The notes beneath the pieces were generated by a model. It worked only from the letters and a program-made list of their open reading frames with translations, had not been told where the DNA came from and ran no database searches. 7,536 nucleotides of DNA from an uncultured Ruaniaceae bacterium. Lineage in GTDB: Bacteria > Actinomycetota > Actinomycetes > Actinomycetales > Beutenbergiaceae. The stretch's first letter is position 1, and each line of letters opens with the position of its first letter. The position numbers and the translations under genes are program-made. This document shows positions 1-6,414 of the stretch, piece by piece. The stretch is from positions 1-7,536 of the forward strand of contig CAMXUZ010000180.1 of NCBI GenBank assembly GCA_947251855.1, read 5' to 3'.

Positions 1-26
1 GGGCGCGGGTCGCCGTCGGCGCTCAT
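1..26 (-). CDS. 5' end of an unidentified minus-strand gene, cut by the window edge
   Basis: An ATG on the minus strand (bases 26-24) overlaps the TGA of the regulator gene by four bases (ATGA). It opens a frame that reads M-S-A-D-G-D-P-R before the window ends. A GGGGG run lies about seven bases upstream and could serve as a weak ribosome binding site. The ATGA junction is typical of translationally coupled operon partners, so a second gene co-transcribed with the regulator is plausible. Eight codons are too few to identify a product. In sialic acid loci the neighbour could be nanE, nagA or nagB, but nothing visible here supports one of them over another. Confidence 0.35.
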
Positions 27-730
27 TGGCGCCCCCGCGCGCGTTCGACGGCGCGTTGCAGCGGGGCGTAGTGGTCGAGGACGGCCTGGCGGTACGCAGC
101 GGCGTCACCCTTGCGGGCGGCCTCCAGCATCGTTCCGTGGGCGCGGGCGGTTTCGATGATGTCCGCTCCGGGGGCGACCCCGAGGTGGGGCTGCACCTTC
201 GTCTGGATCTTCCAGAACGATTCGACGAGTTCGCCGAAGAGGCGGTTGTCGACCCGTTCCATGAGCAGCAGGTGGAAGCGGCGGTCCTCTTCGGCGAAAC
301 TCTCTCCCGCCTGGGCCTTGGTGGCCATCGCCTCGACGAGGGCGTTGAGTTCGGGGTCCTCCTCGCCCCCGAACTGGGTAACGAGCTCGTCGGCGACCGC
401 GAGATCGAGCGCGATCCGGGTTTGAAGGACCTCCCGAAGGGTCTGGAAGTCCGCCGAGGCATCGAAGCGGGCGCGGAAGATGAGGCCATTGACGAGCGGG
501 GCGAGGGAGAAGTTGCCGACGTACGTGCCGTGGCCGTGGCGGACCTCCACGATGTCGAGGCTGGAAAGGGTCCTCATCGCCTCGCGGATGGTGGAGCGCC
601 CGGCGCCGAGCCGTTCGCTGAGTTCGATCTCTGTGGGCATGGGGTCGCCGGGGCGAAGGCCCTCGGCGAGGATGAGCTCCTGGAGAGCCTCGGTGGCCGA
701 CCACGGGACCCGGGTTGGTGAAACGGTCAT
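23..730 (-). CDS. GntR/FadR-family transcriptional regulator with FCD ligand domain (possible NanR-type regulator)
   Basis: A 235-residue protein, the usual length for the FadR subfamily of GntR regulators. An N-terminal winged helix (about residues 10-72) holds the recognition-helix region with TEIELSERLGAGRSTIREAM at 33-52 and the wing motif VRHGHGTYV at 63-71. The C-terminal FCD helical domain (about 95-225) carries the expected metal-site residues: Asp149 and His153 (DRRFH), His198 (AHGTMLEAARKGD) and His220 (LDHY). Such proteins normally bind a small carboxylate or sugar ligand through this metal and leave DNA when it is bound. The gene is divergent from the transporter operon across a 159-base region with several candidate operators, so it most likely controls that operon and itself. 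By context with a NanA-like aldolase and ROK kinase it could be a NanR equivalent; this is inference. No strong ribosome binding site precedes the ATG, and no better nearby start is visible. Confidence 0.9.
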   Translation of the reverse strand: MTVSPTRVPWSATEALQELILAEGLRPGDPMPTEIELSERLGAGRSTIREAMRTLSSLDIVEVRHGHGTYVGNFSLAPLVNGLIFRARFDASADFQTLREVLQTRIALDLAVADELVTQFGGEEDPELNALVEAMATKAQAGESFAEEDRRFHLLLMERVDNRLFGELVESFWKIQTKVQPHLGVAPGADIIETARAHGTMLEAARKGDAAAYRQAVLDHYAPLQRAVERARGRQ

Positions 731-777
731 CGATTATCCATCTGTTGTAAGGGGGATCGCCGGACTATGCGATCTGG

Positions 778-803
778 GCCACAATTGCTCGTTCCATTGT
801 GGC
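778..803. promoter_or_regulatory. Perfect 8-bp inverted repeat, candidate operator
   Basis: GCCACAAT (778-785) and ATTGTGGC (796-803) are exact reverse complements separated by ten bases, in the middle of the divergent intergenic region. It lies just upstream of the predicted -35 of the transporter operon and within the likely promoter region of the regulator gene. Half-site centres are 18 bp apart, so both halves would face roughly similar sides of the helix. It is a candidate binding site for the adjacent regulator or for a global regulator. The symmetry is seen directly; the function is inferred. Confidence 0.5.
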
Positions 804-808
804 GCAGG

Positions 809-838
809 TTTACTTCCTCAGGAATCTAAGCATAGGAT
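809..838 (+). promoter_or_regulatory. Putative sigma70-type promoter of the transporter operon
   Basis: TTTACT (809-814) resembles a -35 hexamer (four of six matches to TTGACA) and TAGGAT (833-838) a -10 hexamer (four of six to TATAAT), separated by 18 bases. The start point would be near 845, leaving a leader of about 45 bases before the substrate-binding protein gene. This stretch is clearly AT-richer than its surroundings. The match is moderate, and actinobacterial promoters vary, so this is a best candidate only. Confidence 0.35.
814..824. promoter_or_regulatory. 11-bp palindrome TTCCTCAGGAA inside the promoter spacer
   Basis: TTCCT and AGGAA are perfect reverse complements around a single central C. 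The element lies between the putative -35 and -10 hexamers, where a bound repressor would block RNA polymerase. Its size is comparable to the short near-palindromic operators known for FadR-type GntR proteins, though its sequence is not one I recognise. Short palindromes also arise by chance. Confidence 0.35.
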
Positions 839-856
839 GTCTGATGTCCGATGTAA
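836..856 (+). repeat. Three tandem 7-bp GATGTNN repeats over the expected transcription start
   Basis: GATGTCT, GATGTCC and GATGTAA follow each other without gaps from 836 to 856. The array begins within the putative -10 hexamer and covers the predicted start of transcription. Regular short direct repeats in a promoter can be operator half-sites for a multimeric regulator. The GGATGTCTGATGTCC portion (835-849) also has partial dyad symmetry. The repeat is visible; a regulatory role is inferred. Confidence 0.4.
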
Positions 857-874
857 ACGATGCACCCGACACCC

Positions 875-881
875 GGAAGGG
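875..881 (+). promoter_or_regulatory. Ribosome binding site deciding the start of the substrate-binding protein
   Basis: GGAAGGG lies eight bases before the ATG at 890. The in-frame ATG at 860 has no comparable purine-rich stretch upstream, so the 890 start is preferred. It gives a signal peptide of normal length. Confidence 0.6.
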
Positions 882-889
882 TTTCAACG

Positions 890-2524
890 ATGAATCACAC
901 ACTTGGAATGAGGCGCCGCGGGATTCGCCGCGCAACCACCGCCTTCGCTGCAGCGAGCGTTGTAGTTGCCCTGGCCGCGTGCGCACCTTCAGATAACGGG
1001 AACGGCGCCCCCGAAGAAGGCGCCGCCGATGCCGATGGCGAGAGCCAGGGCAGCGGAGATCCCGATGGCACCATCCGGGCCGGGATCAGTTACGAGCTCG
1101 GGACCAACGGCTATGACCCGATGACCACGTCGGCGGCGCTGACCGTCGCGGTCAACTGGCACACGCTCGAGGGCCTGACCGAACTCGACCCCGCCAACGG
1201 CGAACCGTACAACGCGCTCGCAGCCGACGGGCTCGAAGAAGTGGACGAGACCACCTACACCGCCACCCTGCGCGAAGGCGCGGTCTTCCACGACGGCACC
1301 CCGGTGACCGCCGACGACGTCGTGTTCTCCTTCGACCGGGTACTCGACCCGGACAACAACTCGCTCTACAGCCAGTTTATCCCCTTCATCGAATCGGTGG
1401 AAGCCACCGATGACACGACCGTGCAGCTCAACCTCGAATACCCCGTCGGTGTTCTCGAGGAGCGCGTCGCCGTCGTGAAGATCGTTCCCCAGGCGGCGGT
1501 GGAAGAAGACCTCGACGCCTTCGATGCCAACCCGATCGGGACCGGCCCGTACGAGATGACCGACAACGGCGCCGGCGGCACCGTGAAGCTCGAACGCTTC
1601 GACGACTACACCGGGGACCACCCGGCCCAGGTCAAGGAACTCGTGTGGGACGTCCTGCCCGACGCCACCGCCCGCGTCAACGCCCTCGCCTCGGACAGCG
1701 TTTCGGCGATCGACTCGGTTCCCTACCTCGACATCGAAACCCTCGAGGCCCAAGGCGCAGACGTGGAATCCGTGCAGGGCTTCGGGCTCCTGTTCGCGAT
1801 GTTCAACATGTCCAGCGACAACTTCTCTGACGTTCGCAACCGGCAGGCGCTGATGTACGCGATCGACATGGATAAGGTCATCGACACCGCGCTGCTCGGC
1901 CATGCCGAGGCCGCCTCCTCGTTCGTGCAGAGCTCGCACCCGAACTACAACGAGGCCGAGGTCGTGTACGAATACGACCCCGAGAAGGCCAAGGAGCTGT
2001 TCGAGGAAACCGGCCTCATGGGCGAGGAGATCACGATGCTCTCCACCGATCACGACTGGGTCGCCAAAGTCACCCCGCTCATCAAGGAATCCCTCGATGA
2101 GATCGGCGTGAAGGTGGTTCTCGATGAGGGCCAGTCCGCCGGCCAGTACACGAAGATCGACGGCGGCGACGACTACGACGTGCTCATCGCCCCCGGTGAC
2201 CCGAGCGTGTTCGGTAACGACCCCGACCTCCTCATGCGCTGGTGGTACGCGGGGGACACCTGGACCGACCAGCGGATGCACTGGAAGGGCCAGGACTCCT
2301 ACGACGAGATCCAAGGACTCCTCGACGACGCCCTGCAGGAAACCGACGAGGCCAAGCGTCAGGAACTGTGGAACGACACCTACGACGCGCTCTCCCGCGA
2401 GATCCCGCTCTACCCGCTGTTCCACCGCAAGGTGCCCACGGCCTGGAGCGCCGATGACCTCTCCGGCTTCGAGCCGATCTCGCTGACCGGCCTGTCGCTC
2501 ATGGACGTCGGCCTGGCAGGCTAA
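890..2524 (+). CDS. ABC transporter substrate-binding lipoprotein, family 5 (SBP_bac_5); likely sialic acid or related solute (SiaE/SatA-like)
   Basis: A 544-residue extracytoplasmic binding protein anchored as a lipoprotein. The N-terminus has a basic region (RRRGIRR), a hydrophobic core and a lipobox LAAC, with the modified cysteine at residue 31. A low-complexity Gly/Asp/Glu linker (about 32-60) follows. The body shows family-5 hallmarks: HTLEGL near 91, the FHDGTPVTADDVVFS block near 133-147 and NPIGTGPY near 214-221. Family 5 is usually labelled dipeptide/oligopeptide/nickel binding, but it also includes SatA-type sialic acid receptors. The aldolase and ROK kinase downstream favour a sugar acid, probably sialic acid, over peptides. 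It is the first gene of the operon, and the strong hairpin after it suggests it is made in excess over the membrane parts. Start chosen from the ribosome binding site at 875-881; an ATG at 860 would add ten residues. Family assignment is firm, ligand is inferred. Confidence 0.93.
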   Translation: MNHTLGMRRRGIRRATTAFAAASVVVALAACAPSDNGNGAPEEGAADADGESQGSGDPDGTIRAGISYELGTNGYDPMTTSAALTVAVNWHTLEGLTELDPANGEPYNALAADGLEEVDETTYTATLREGAVFHDGTPVTADDVVFSFDRVLDPDNNSLYSQFIPFIESVEATDDTTVQLNLEYPVGVLEERVAVVKIVPQAAVEEDLDAFDANPIGTGPYEMTDNGAGGTVKLERFDDYTGDHPAQVKELVWDVLPDATARVNALASDSVSAIDSVPYLDIETLEAQGADVESVQGFGLLFAMFNMSSDNFSDVRNRQALMYAIDMDKVIDTALLGHAEAASSFVQSSHPNYNEAEVVYEYDPEKAKELFEETGLMGEEITMLSTDHDWVAKVTPLIKESLDEIGVKVVLDEGQSAGQYTKIDGGDDYDVLIAPGDPSVFGNDPDLLMRWWYAGDTWTDQRMHWKGQDSYDEIQGLLDDALQETDEAKRQELWNDTYDALSREIPLYPLFHRKVPTAWSADDLSGFEPISLTGLSLMDVGLAG

Positions 2525-2536
2525 CTCTCACCCCAA

Positions 2537-2572
2537 TGGGAGGGGGCCACCCCCGCGGGCGGCCCCCTCCCA
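2537..2572 (+). terminator. Intercistronic GC-rich hairpin (partial terminator or mRNA-stabilising stem)
   Basis: Bases 2537-2548 and 2561-2572 form a perfect 12-bp stem (outermost pair T-A, the rest almost all G-C) around a 12-base loop that itself contains the palindrome CCCGCGGG. The hairpin starts 12 bases after the stop codon of the binding protein gene and ends 39 bases before the permease start. No T-run follows, so it is not a classical complete intrinsic terminator. A hairpin here is well suited to protect the upstream mRNA from 3' decay or cause partial termination, giving more binding protein than permease, as in other periplasmic-type importers such as malE-malF. Confidence 0.6.
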
Positions 2573-2611
2573 CAACGCCCCGGCGTTTCCGCGTAGAAGG
2601 GAAGTGCACGC

Positions 2612-3580
2612 GTGTCCAACCTGATCAGGCTCATCGGCAGACGCCTGGTTGCCCTGCCGATCATGATCCTCGGCGTGGCGCTGCTCGTGTTCGTCGTCAT
2701 GTCGTTTTCCCCCATCGACCCGGCAAGGCTTGCGCCCGGGGAGTCCGCCTCCCCCGAAGCCATCGATGCCTACCGGGAGCGAAACGGGCTCAATGACCCT
2801 CTCGGGGTTCGGTACTTCACCTTCGTGTGGCGCCTGATCGCGCACGGGGACATGGGGGTGACCTCAGGGAACCAGAAGGTCACCGATGTCGTCATGCACG
2901 CGCTGCCCATCACCTTGCAGTTGACCTTCATCGGCCTGCTCATCGCCGTCGTCATCGGGGCGGTTCTCGGGGTCATCGCGGCCCTGTACCGCGACCGCTG
3001 GCCCGACCAGCTCATCCGGGTCGTTTCCATCCTCTCCCTTGCCACGCCCTCGTTCTGGCTCGCGATCCTCCTCATCCAGTGGCTCGCCAACGTTCCCGGC
3101 GGGTGGGGGATATTCCCCGCACTCATCAGCGACTGGGTGCCACTGACGCAAGATCCGGGGCTGTATCTCAAACAGATCGCGCTGCCGGCGATCGCCCTAG
3201 GGCTCCCCGTCTCCGGGTCCCTCACCCGGGTGGTACGCACCGCGATGGTCGAGGAGCTCGACAAGGATTACGTGCGCACCGCGATCGGAGCGGGCATCCC
3301 GAAACGGGTCGTCATCGCCCGCAACGTGTTCCGCAACGCGCTCATCACACCCGTCACCGTGCTCGGGCTACGCGCCGGCTACCTCATCGGCGGCGCCGTC
3401 ATTATCGAAATCATCTTCAACATCCAAGCGATGGGGCAACTCATCCTCGATGGGGTCAAACGCAACGACGTGTTCCTCGTCCAGGGCGTCACCTTGAGTG
3501 TGGCGATCGCCTTCATCGTCATCAACATCATCGTGGACTTGATCTACGTGCTCGTGAACCCGCGGATTAGGAGCGTGTGA
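2612..3580 (+). CDS. ABC transporter permease, DppB/OppB type (SiaF-like)
   Basis: A 322-residue inner membrane subunit that forms half of the translocation channel with the permease part of the following gene. Hydrophobic segments are visible at about 10-32, 98-124, 135-159, 187-205, 244-269 and 287-315, the six-span DppB/OppB arrangement with a long external loop after the first helix. The cytoplasmic EAA loop that contacts the ATPase lies at about 213-243, with the conserved glycine in TAIGAGIPKR. The start is a GTG at 2612, preceded by a purine-rich GAAGGGA about nine bases upstream. The stop TGA shares its last base with the ATG of the next gene, which indicates translational coupling. 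Family assignment is firm; substrate is inferred only from context. Confidence 0.93.
   Translation: MSNLIRLIGRRLVALPIMILGVALLVFVVMSFSPIDPARLAPGESASPEAIDAYRERNGLNDPLGVRYFTFVWRLIAHGDMGVTSGNQKVTDVVMHALPITLQLTFIGLLIAVVIGAVLGVIAALYRDRWPDQLIRVVSILSLATPSFWLAILLIQWLANVPGGWGIFPALISDWVPLTQDPGLYLKQIALPAIALGLPVSGSLTRVVRTAMVEELDKDYVRTAIGAGIPKRVVIARNVFRNALITPVTVLGLRAGYLIGGAVIIEIIFNIQAMGQLILDGVKRNDVFLVQGVTLSVAIAFIVINIIVDLIYVLVNPRIRSV
3569..3573 (+). promoter_or_regulatory. Ribosome binding site for the permease-ATPase fusion gene
   Basis: AGGAG lies six bases before the ATG at 3580, inside the last codons of the preceding permease gene. It favours ATG 3580 over the GTG immediately before it at 3577. Confidence 0.6.
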
Positions 3581-5574
3581 TGCGACGCAAACTCACTGAA
3601 CGCCTCTCCGTACCCGGCCTCCGATTCACGGGCGGCCTCCCCTTCACCGCGAAGCTTTCGCTGCTGTTCATCATCCTCGTCGCGCTCGGGGCGGCGCTCT
3701 CGCCGTGGATCATCCCCTACAGCCCCCTGTCCTCCCACGATGCGGTCGCCGCCCCGAGCGGCGAGCACTGGTTCGGAACCGACGCCGTCGGCCGGGACAT
3801 CTTCTCCCGGGTGCTCTACGGCTCCCGGTTCTCCCTCGTCATCGGAATCGGCGCGACGGCGGTCGCGCTCGTCGCGGCGGCTATCCTCGGTTCGATCGCG
3901 GCGACGGCGAACAAGGCCGTCTCCGAAGTGCTCATGCGGATCATGGACATCATCATGTCCTTCCCCGGGATCGCCCTCGCCGCCGTTTTCGTCGCGGTGT
4001 TCGGCAACTCCACGCCGATCCTCGTGCTCACGATCGCGTTCCTGTACACCCCGCAGCTCACGCGGGTGGTGCGGGCGAACATCCTCTCCGAACTCGGTGA
4101 GGACTACGTCGCCGCGACCCGGGTGATGGGCGCGCGTACCGCGTGGATCCTCGTCAAACACGTCGCGCGGAACTCGATCGCCCCGATCCTCACCTTCGCC
4201 ACCGTGCTCGTGGCCGACGCGATCGTCTTCGAAGCCTCGCTCTCCTTCATCAACGCCGGGGTACGCCCGCCGGACCCCTCCTGGGGAAACATCATGAGTG
4301 AAGGAAAGCAGCTGCTGCTCTCCGGGCGCTGGTGGCCCACCTTCTTCCCCGGCGTGATGATCCTGCTCACCACGCTCACCCTGAACGTGCTCTCGGAGGG
4401 GATGACCGACTCCCTCGCGACCCCCAAGGCCCGCACGAACGTCGACGTCGAGGCGGATGAGCTGCGCATGGCCGAATCGGACGCAGAAGCCGAGGCCCGC
4501 GTGCTCGAGGTCGACCCCGAAGAGGTCCGCGAGGGCCTCGCCGCCCGTCTTTCCACGCTGCGCGCCTCGGAATTCTCCCGAGACGACCGGCTCGCATATT
4601 CCGACGACACCGCGCCGCTGCTCGAGGTCAAGAACCTGTCCATCGCCTTCCCGGCCGCGCACGGAGAGGTGAATATCGTCGACGACGTCTCCTTCTCCGT
4701 CCGCCCCGGCGAGACGATGGGGCTGGTCGGGGAATCCGGGTGCGGGAAGTCCATCACCTCCCTCGCGGTGATGGGTCTGCTCCCCCCGACGGCGCGGATC
4801 ACCGGCGAGATCCTGTTCGACGGCCGGGACGTGTTGAAGATGAGCCCCGAGGAACACAACGCCCTGCGCGGGCACGACATGTCGATGGTGTACCAGGACG
4901 CGTTGAGCTCCCTCAACCCCTCGATGCTCATCCGCTCGCAGATGGCCCAACTCACCAAACGCGGCGGTAAACGCTCGGCGGAGGAGCTGCTCGAACTCGT
5001 CGGCCTCGACCCGGTGCGGACCTTGAAGTCCTACCCCCACGAGCTTTCCGGGGGGCAGCGCCAGCGGGTGCTCATCGCCATGGCCCTCACGCGTAACCCC
5101 CGCCTCGTCATGGCCGATGAGCCGACGACGGCGCTCGACGTCACAGTGCAGCAGCAGGTCGTCGATCTGCTCAACGACCTGCGTTCCAAACTGGGGTTCG
5201 CGATGGTGTTCGTCTCCCACGACCTCGCCCTCGTCGCCCAACTCGCCCACCGGATCACGGTGATGTACGCGGGACAGGTGGTCGAGCAGGCGACCACGAG
5301 GGAACTGCTCACCGATCCTCGCCACGAATACACCCAGGGTCTCCTGGGCGCCGTGCTCTCGATCGAGGAAGGGTCGGGGCGCCTGCACCAGGTGCGTGGC
5401 ACCGTGCCCTCCCCCTCGGAGTTCGTTGCCGGTGACCGGTTCGCGCCGCGGTCCTCCCACCCCACCCTCGGGTTGGATCAGAAACCGTTCCTCAAGGCGG
5501 TCCAGGGGGCGGACCAGCACGTGTATGCCACCACCCCAGACCTCGAAGAACTCGCGAAGGGAGGCGTGCGATGA
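3580..5574 (+). CDS. Fused DppC-type permease and DppD-type ATPase (SiaG-like)
   Basis: A 664-residue fusion of two normally separate ABC importer subunits. The permease half (about 1-282) has a first membrane helix near 26-47, the DppC hallmark HWFGTDAVGRDIFSRVLYG near 65-83, and an EAA loop near 170-205 with Gly184. An acidic, alanine-rich linker (about 283-346) leads into the ATPase. There, Walker A GESGCGKS is at 384-391 (Lys390), the Q-loop Gln at 439, the signature LSGGQ at 489-493, Walker B with Asp513 and catalytic Glu514, and the switch His at 547, so ATP hydrolysis should be intact. The C-terminal oligo_HPY element is recognisable (GTVPSP 607-612, GDRFAPRS 618-625), but all its usual cysteines are replaced. 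The reading frame is uninterrupted, so the fusion is real within this assembly. Such fusions occur in actinobacterial peptide/nickel-type importers and, as I recall, in C. glutamicum SiaG. Start overlaps the preceding stop by one base. Confidence 0.94.
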   Translation: MRRKLTERLSVPGLRFTGGLPFTAKLSLLFIILVALGAALSPWIIPYSPLSSHDAVAAPSGEHWFGTDAVGRDIFSRVLYGSRFSLVIGIGATAVALVAAAILGSIAATANKAVSEVLMRIMDIIMSFPGIALAAVFVAVFGNSTPILVLTIAFLYTPQLTRVVRANILSELGEDYVAATRVMGARTAWILVKHVARNSIAPILTFATVLVADAIVFEASLSFINAGVRPPDPSWGNIMSEGKQLLLSGRWWPTFFPGVMILLTTLTLNVLSEGMTDSLATPKARTNVDVEADELRMAESDAEAEARVLEVDPEEVREGLAARLSTLRASEFSRDDRLAYSDDTAPLLEVKNLSIAFPAAHGEVNIVDDVSFSVRPGETMGLVGESGCGKSITSLAVMGLLPPTARITGEILFDGRDVLKMSPEEHNALRGHDMSMVYQDALSSLNPSMLIRSQMAQLTKRGGKRSAEELLELVGLDPVRTLKSYPHELSGGQRQRVLIAMALTRNPRLVMADEPTTALDVTVQQQVVDLLNDLRSKLGFAMVFVSHDLALVAQLAHRITVMYAGQVVEQATTRELLTDPRHEYTQGLLGAVLSIEEGSGRLHQVRGTVPSPSEFVAGDRFAPRSSHPTLGLDQKPFLKAVQGADQHVYATTPDLEELAKGGVR

Positions 5575-6386
5575 GCGCCCGCGAACACGCCGATGTGGAT
5601 CTCGATCCGATCCTCGAACTCAAAGGTGTCCACGTCATCCACAAAACCCGGACGGGGAAGCTTTTCCGCCCCGATACGGTGCACGCGGTCAACGACGTCT
5701 CCCTCACGGTCTCCCGCGGGCAGACCCTCGGGATCGTCGGCGAATCCGGTTGCGGAAAATCCACCCTCGCTCGGGTCATGGTCGGCCTGCAGCCGGTGAC
5801 CGCGGGTGAAGTGTTCTTCCGCGGCAAACCGATGCGCCACCGCGCCTCCGATCGGCGCGCCCTCGGGCGGGCGGTGTCCGTGGTGTTCCAAGACCCGGCC
5901 ACCGCGCTCAACCCCCGGATGACCGTCCACGATGCGCTCATCGACCCGCTCAATGTGCACGGCATCGGCTCCCCGCGGGAACGCGAATCCCGGGTACGGG
6001 AGCTGCTCGGCCTCGTCGGCCTGCCCCAGTCCGCGCTGCGGGTCCTGCCTCGGCAGATTTCCGGCGGGCAACGCCAGCGGGTCGCGATCGCCCGGGCGCT
6101 CGCCCTGGAGCCGGACGTCATCATCGCCGACGAACCCACCTCCGCCCTCGACGTCTCGGTGCGGGCCCAGGTGCTCAACCTCCTCACCGACCTGAAGAAC
6201 GAACTCGGCCTGGGAATGGTGTTCATCTCCCACGACATCAACACCGTGCGGTACGTCTCGGACAGGATCATGGTGATGCTGCTCGGCCGCAAGGTGGAAA
6301 TGAACACCACCGAAGAGATCTCCACCAATCCGGCCGAGGAGTACACCCGCACCCTCCTCGGCGCCACGCCCTCACTCTTGAAATAA
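5571..6386 (+). CDS. ABC transporter ATP-binding protein, DppF/OppF type, short form (SiaI-like)
   Basis: A 271-residue ATPase expected to pair with the ATPase half of the fusion protein and power import. All catalytic motifs are present: Walker A GESGCGKST at 57-65 (Lys63), the Q-loop Gln107 (VFQDP), the signature ISGGQ at 163-167, Walker B with Asp187 and Glu188, and the switch His221. The helix before the signature reads RVLPRQ, where DppF proteins usually have R-Y-P-H-E/Q-L. The protein ends right after EYTRTLLGATPSLLK, so the C-terminal oligo_HPY extension that makes typical DppF proteins about 325-335 residues is entirely absent. The ATG overlaps the stop of the fusion gene by four bases (ATGA), and GGGAGG lies six bases upstream, both indicating tight co-translation. 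Function as an importer ATPase is firm; substrate is inferred. Confidence 0.94.
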   Translation: MSAREHADVDLDPILELKGVHVIHKTRTGKLFRPDTVHAVNDVSLTVSRGQTLGIVGESGCGKSTLARVMVGLQPVTAGEVFFRGKPMRHRASDRRALGRAVSVVFQDPATALNPRMTVHDALIDPLNVHGIGSPRERESRVRELLGLVGLPQSALRVLPRQISGGQRQRVAIARALALEPDVIIADEPTSALDVSVRAQVLNLLTDLKNELGLGMVFISHDINTVRYVSDRIMVMLLGRKVEMNTTEEISTNPAEEYTRTLLGATPSLLK

Positions 6387-6414
6387 CCCTCTGCACACCA
6401 ATAGGAGAAACAAC

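Noticed and set aside
733..738. GATAAT on the minus strand as -10 box of the regulator gene
   Set aside because: It ends only two bases before the ATG, so transcription would start inside the coding region. No matching -35 is visible. The true regulator promoter could not be identified.
860..889. Upstream ATG at 860 as the start of the substrate-binding protein
   Set aside because: No ribosome binding site precedes it, and it lies about 15 bases after the predicted transcription start. The ATG at 890 has GGAAGGG at proper spacing and gives a normal lipoprotein signal.
890..980. Twin-arginine signal in the binding protein (RRRGIRR)
   Set aside because: The arginines are not followed by the x-F-L-K type consensus, and the lipobox LAAC with a short hydrophobic core fits ordinary Sec lipoprotein export.
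989..2425. Long open frame on the minus strand antisense to the substrate-binding protein (478 codons)
   Set aside because: Same shadow effect; low-complexity Val/Gly/His-rich translation, no plausible ribosome binding site, and the opposite strand is a well supported family-5 lipoprotein.
3544..5520. Long open frame on the minus strand antisense to the permease-ATPase fusion (658 codons)
   Set aside because: It is a shadow produced by the strong GC bias at third codon positions. Its translation is Gly/Arg/Glu/Asp/His-rich without recognisable domains, while the plus strand encodes clear ABC motifs throughout.
3580..5574. Fusion as a sequencing or assembly artefact
   Set aside because: The frame is continuous across the linker for 664 codons with consistent codon use, and equivalent permease-ATPase fusions are known in actinobacterial Opp/Dpp-type operons.
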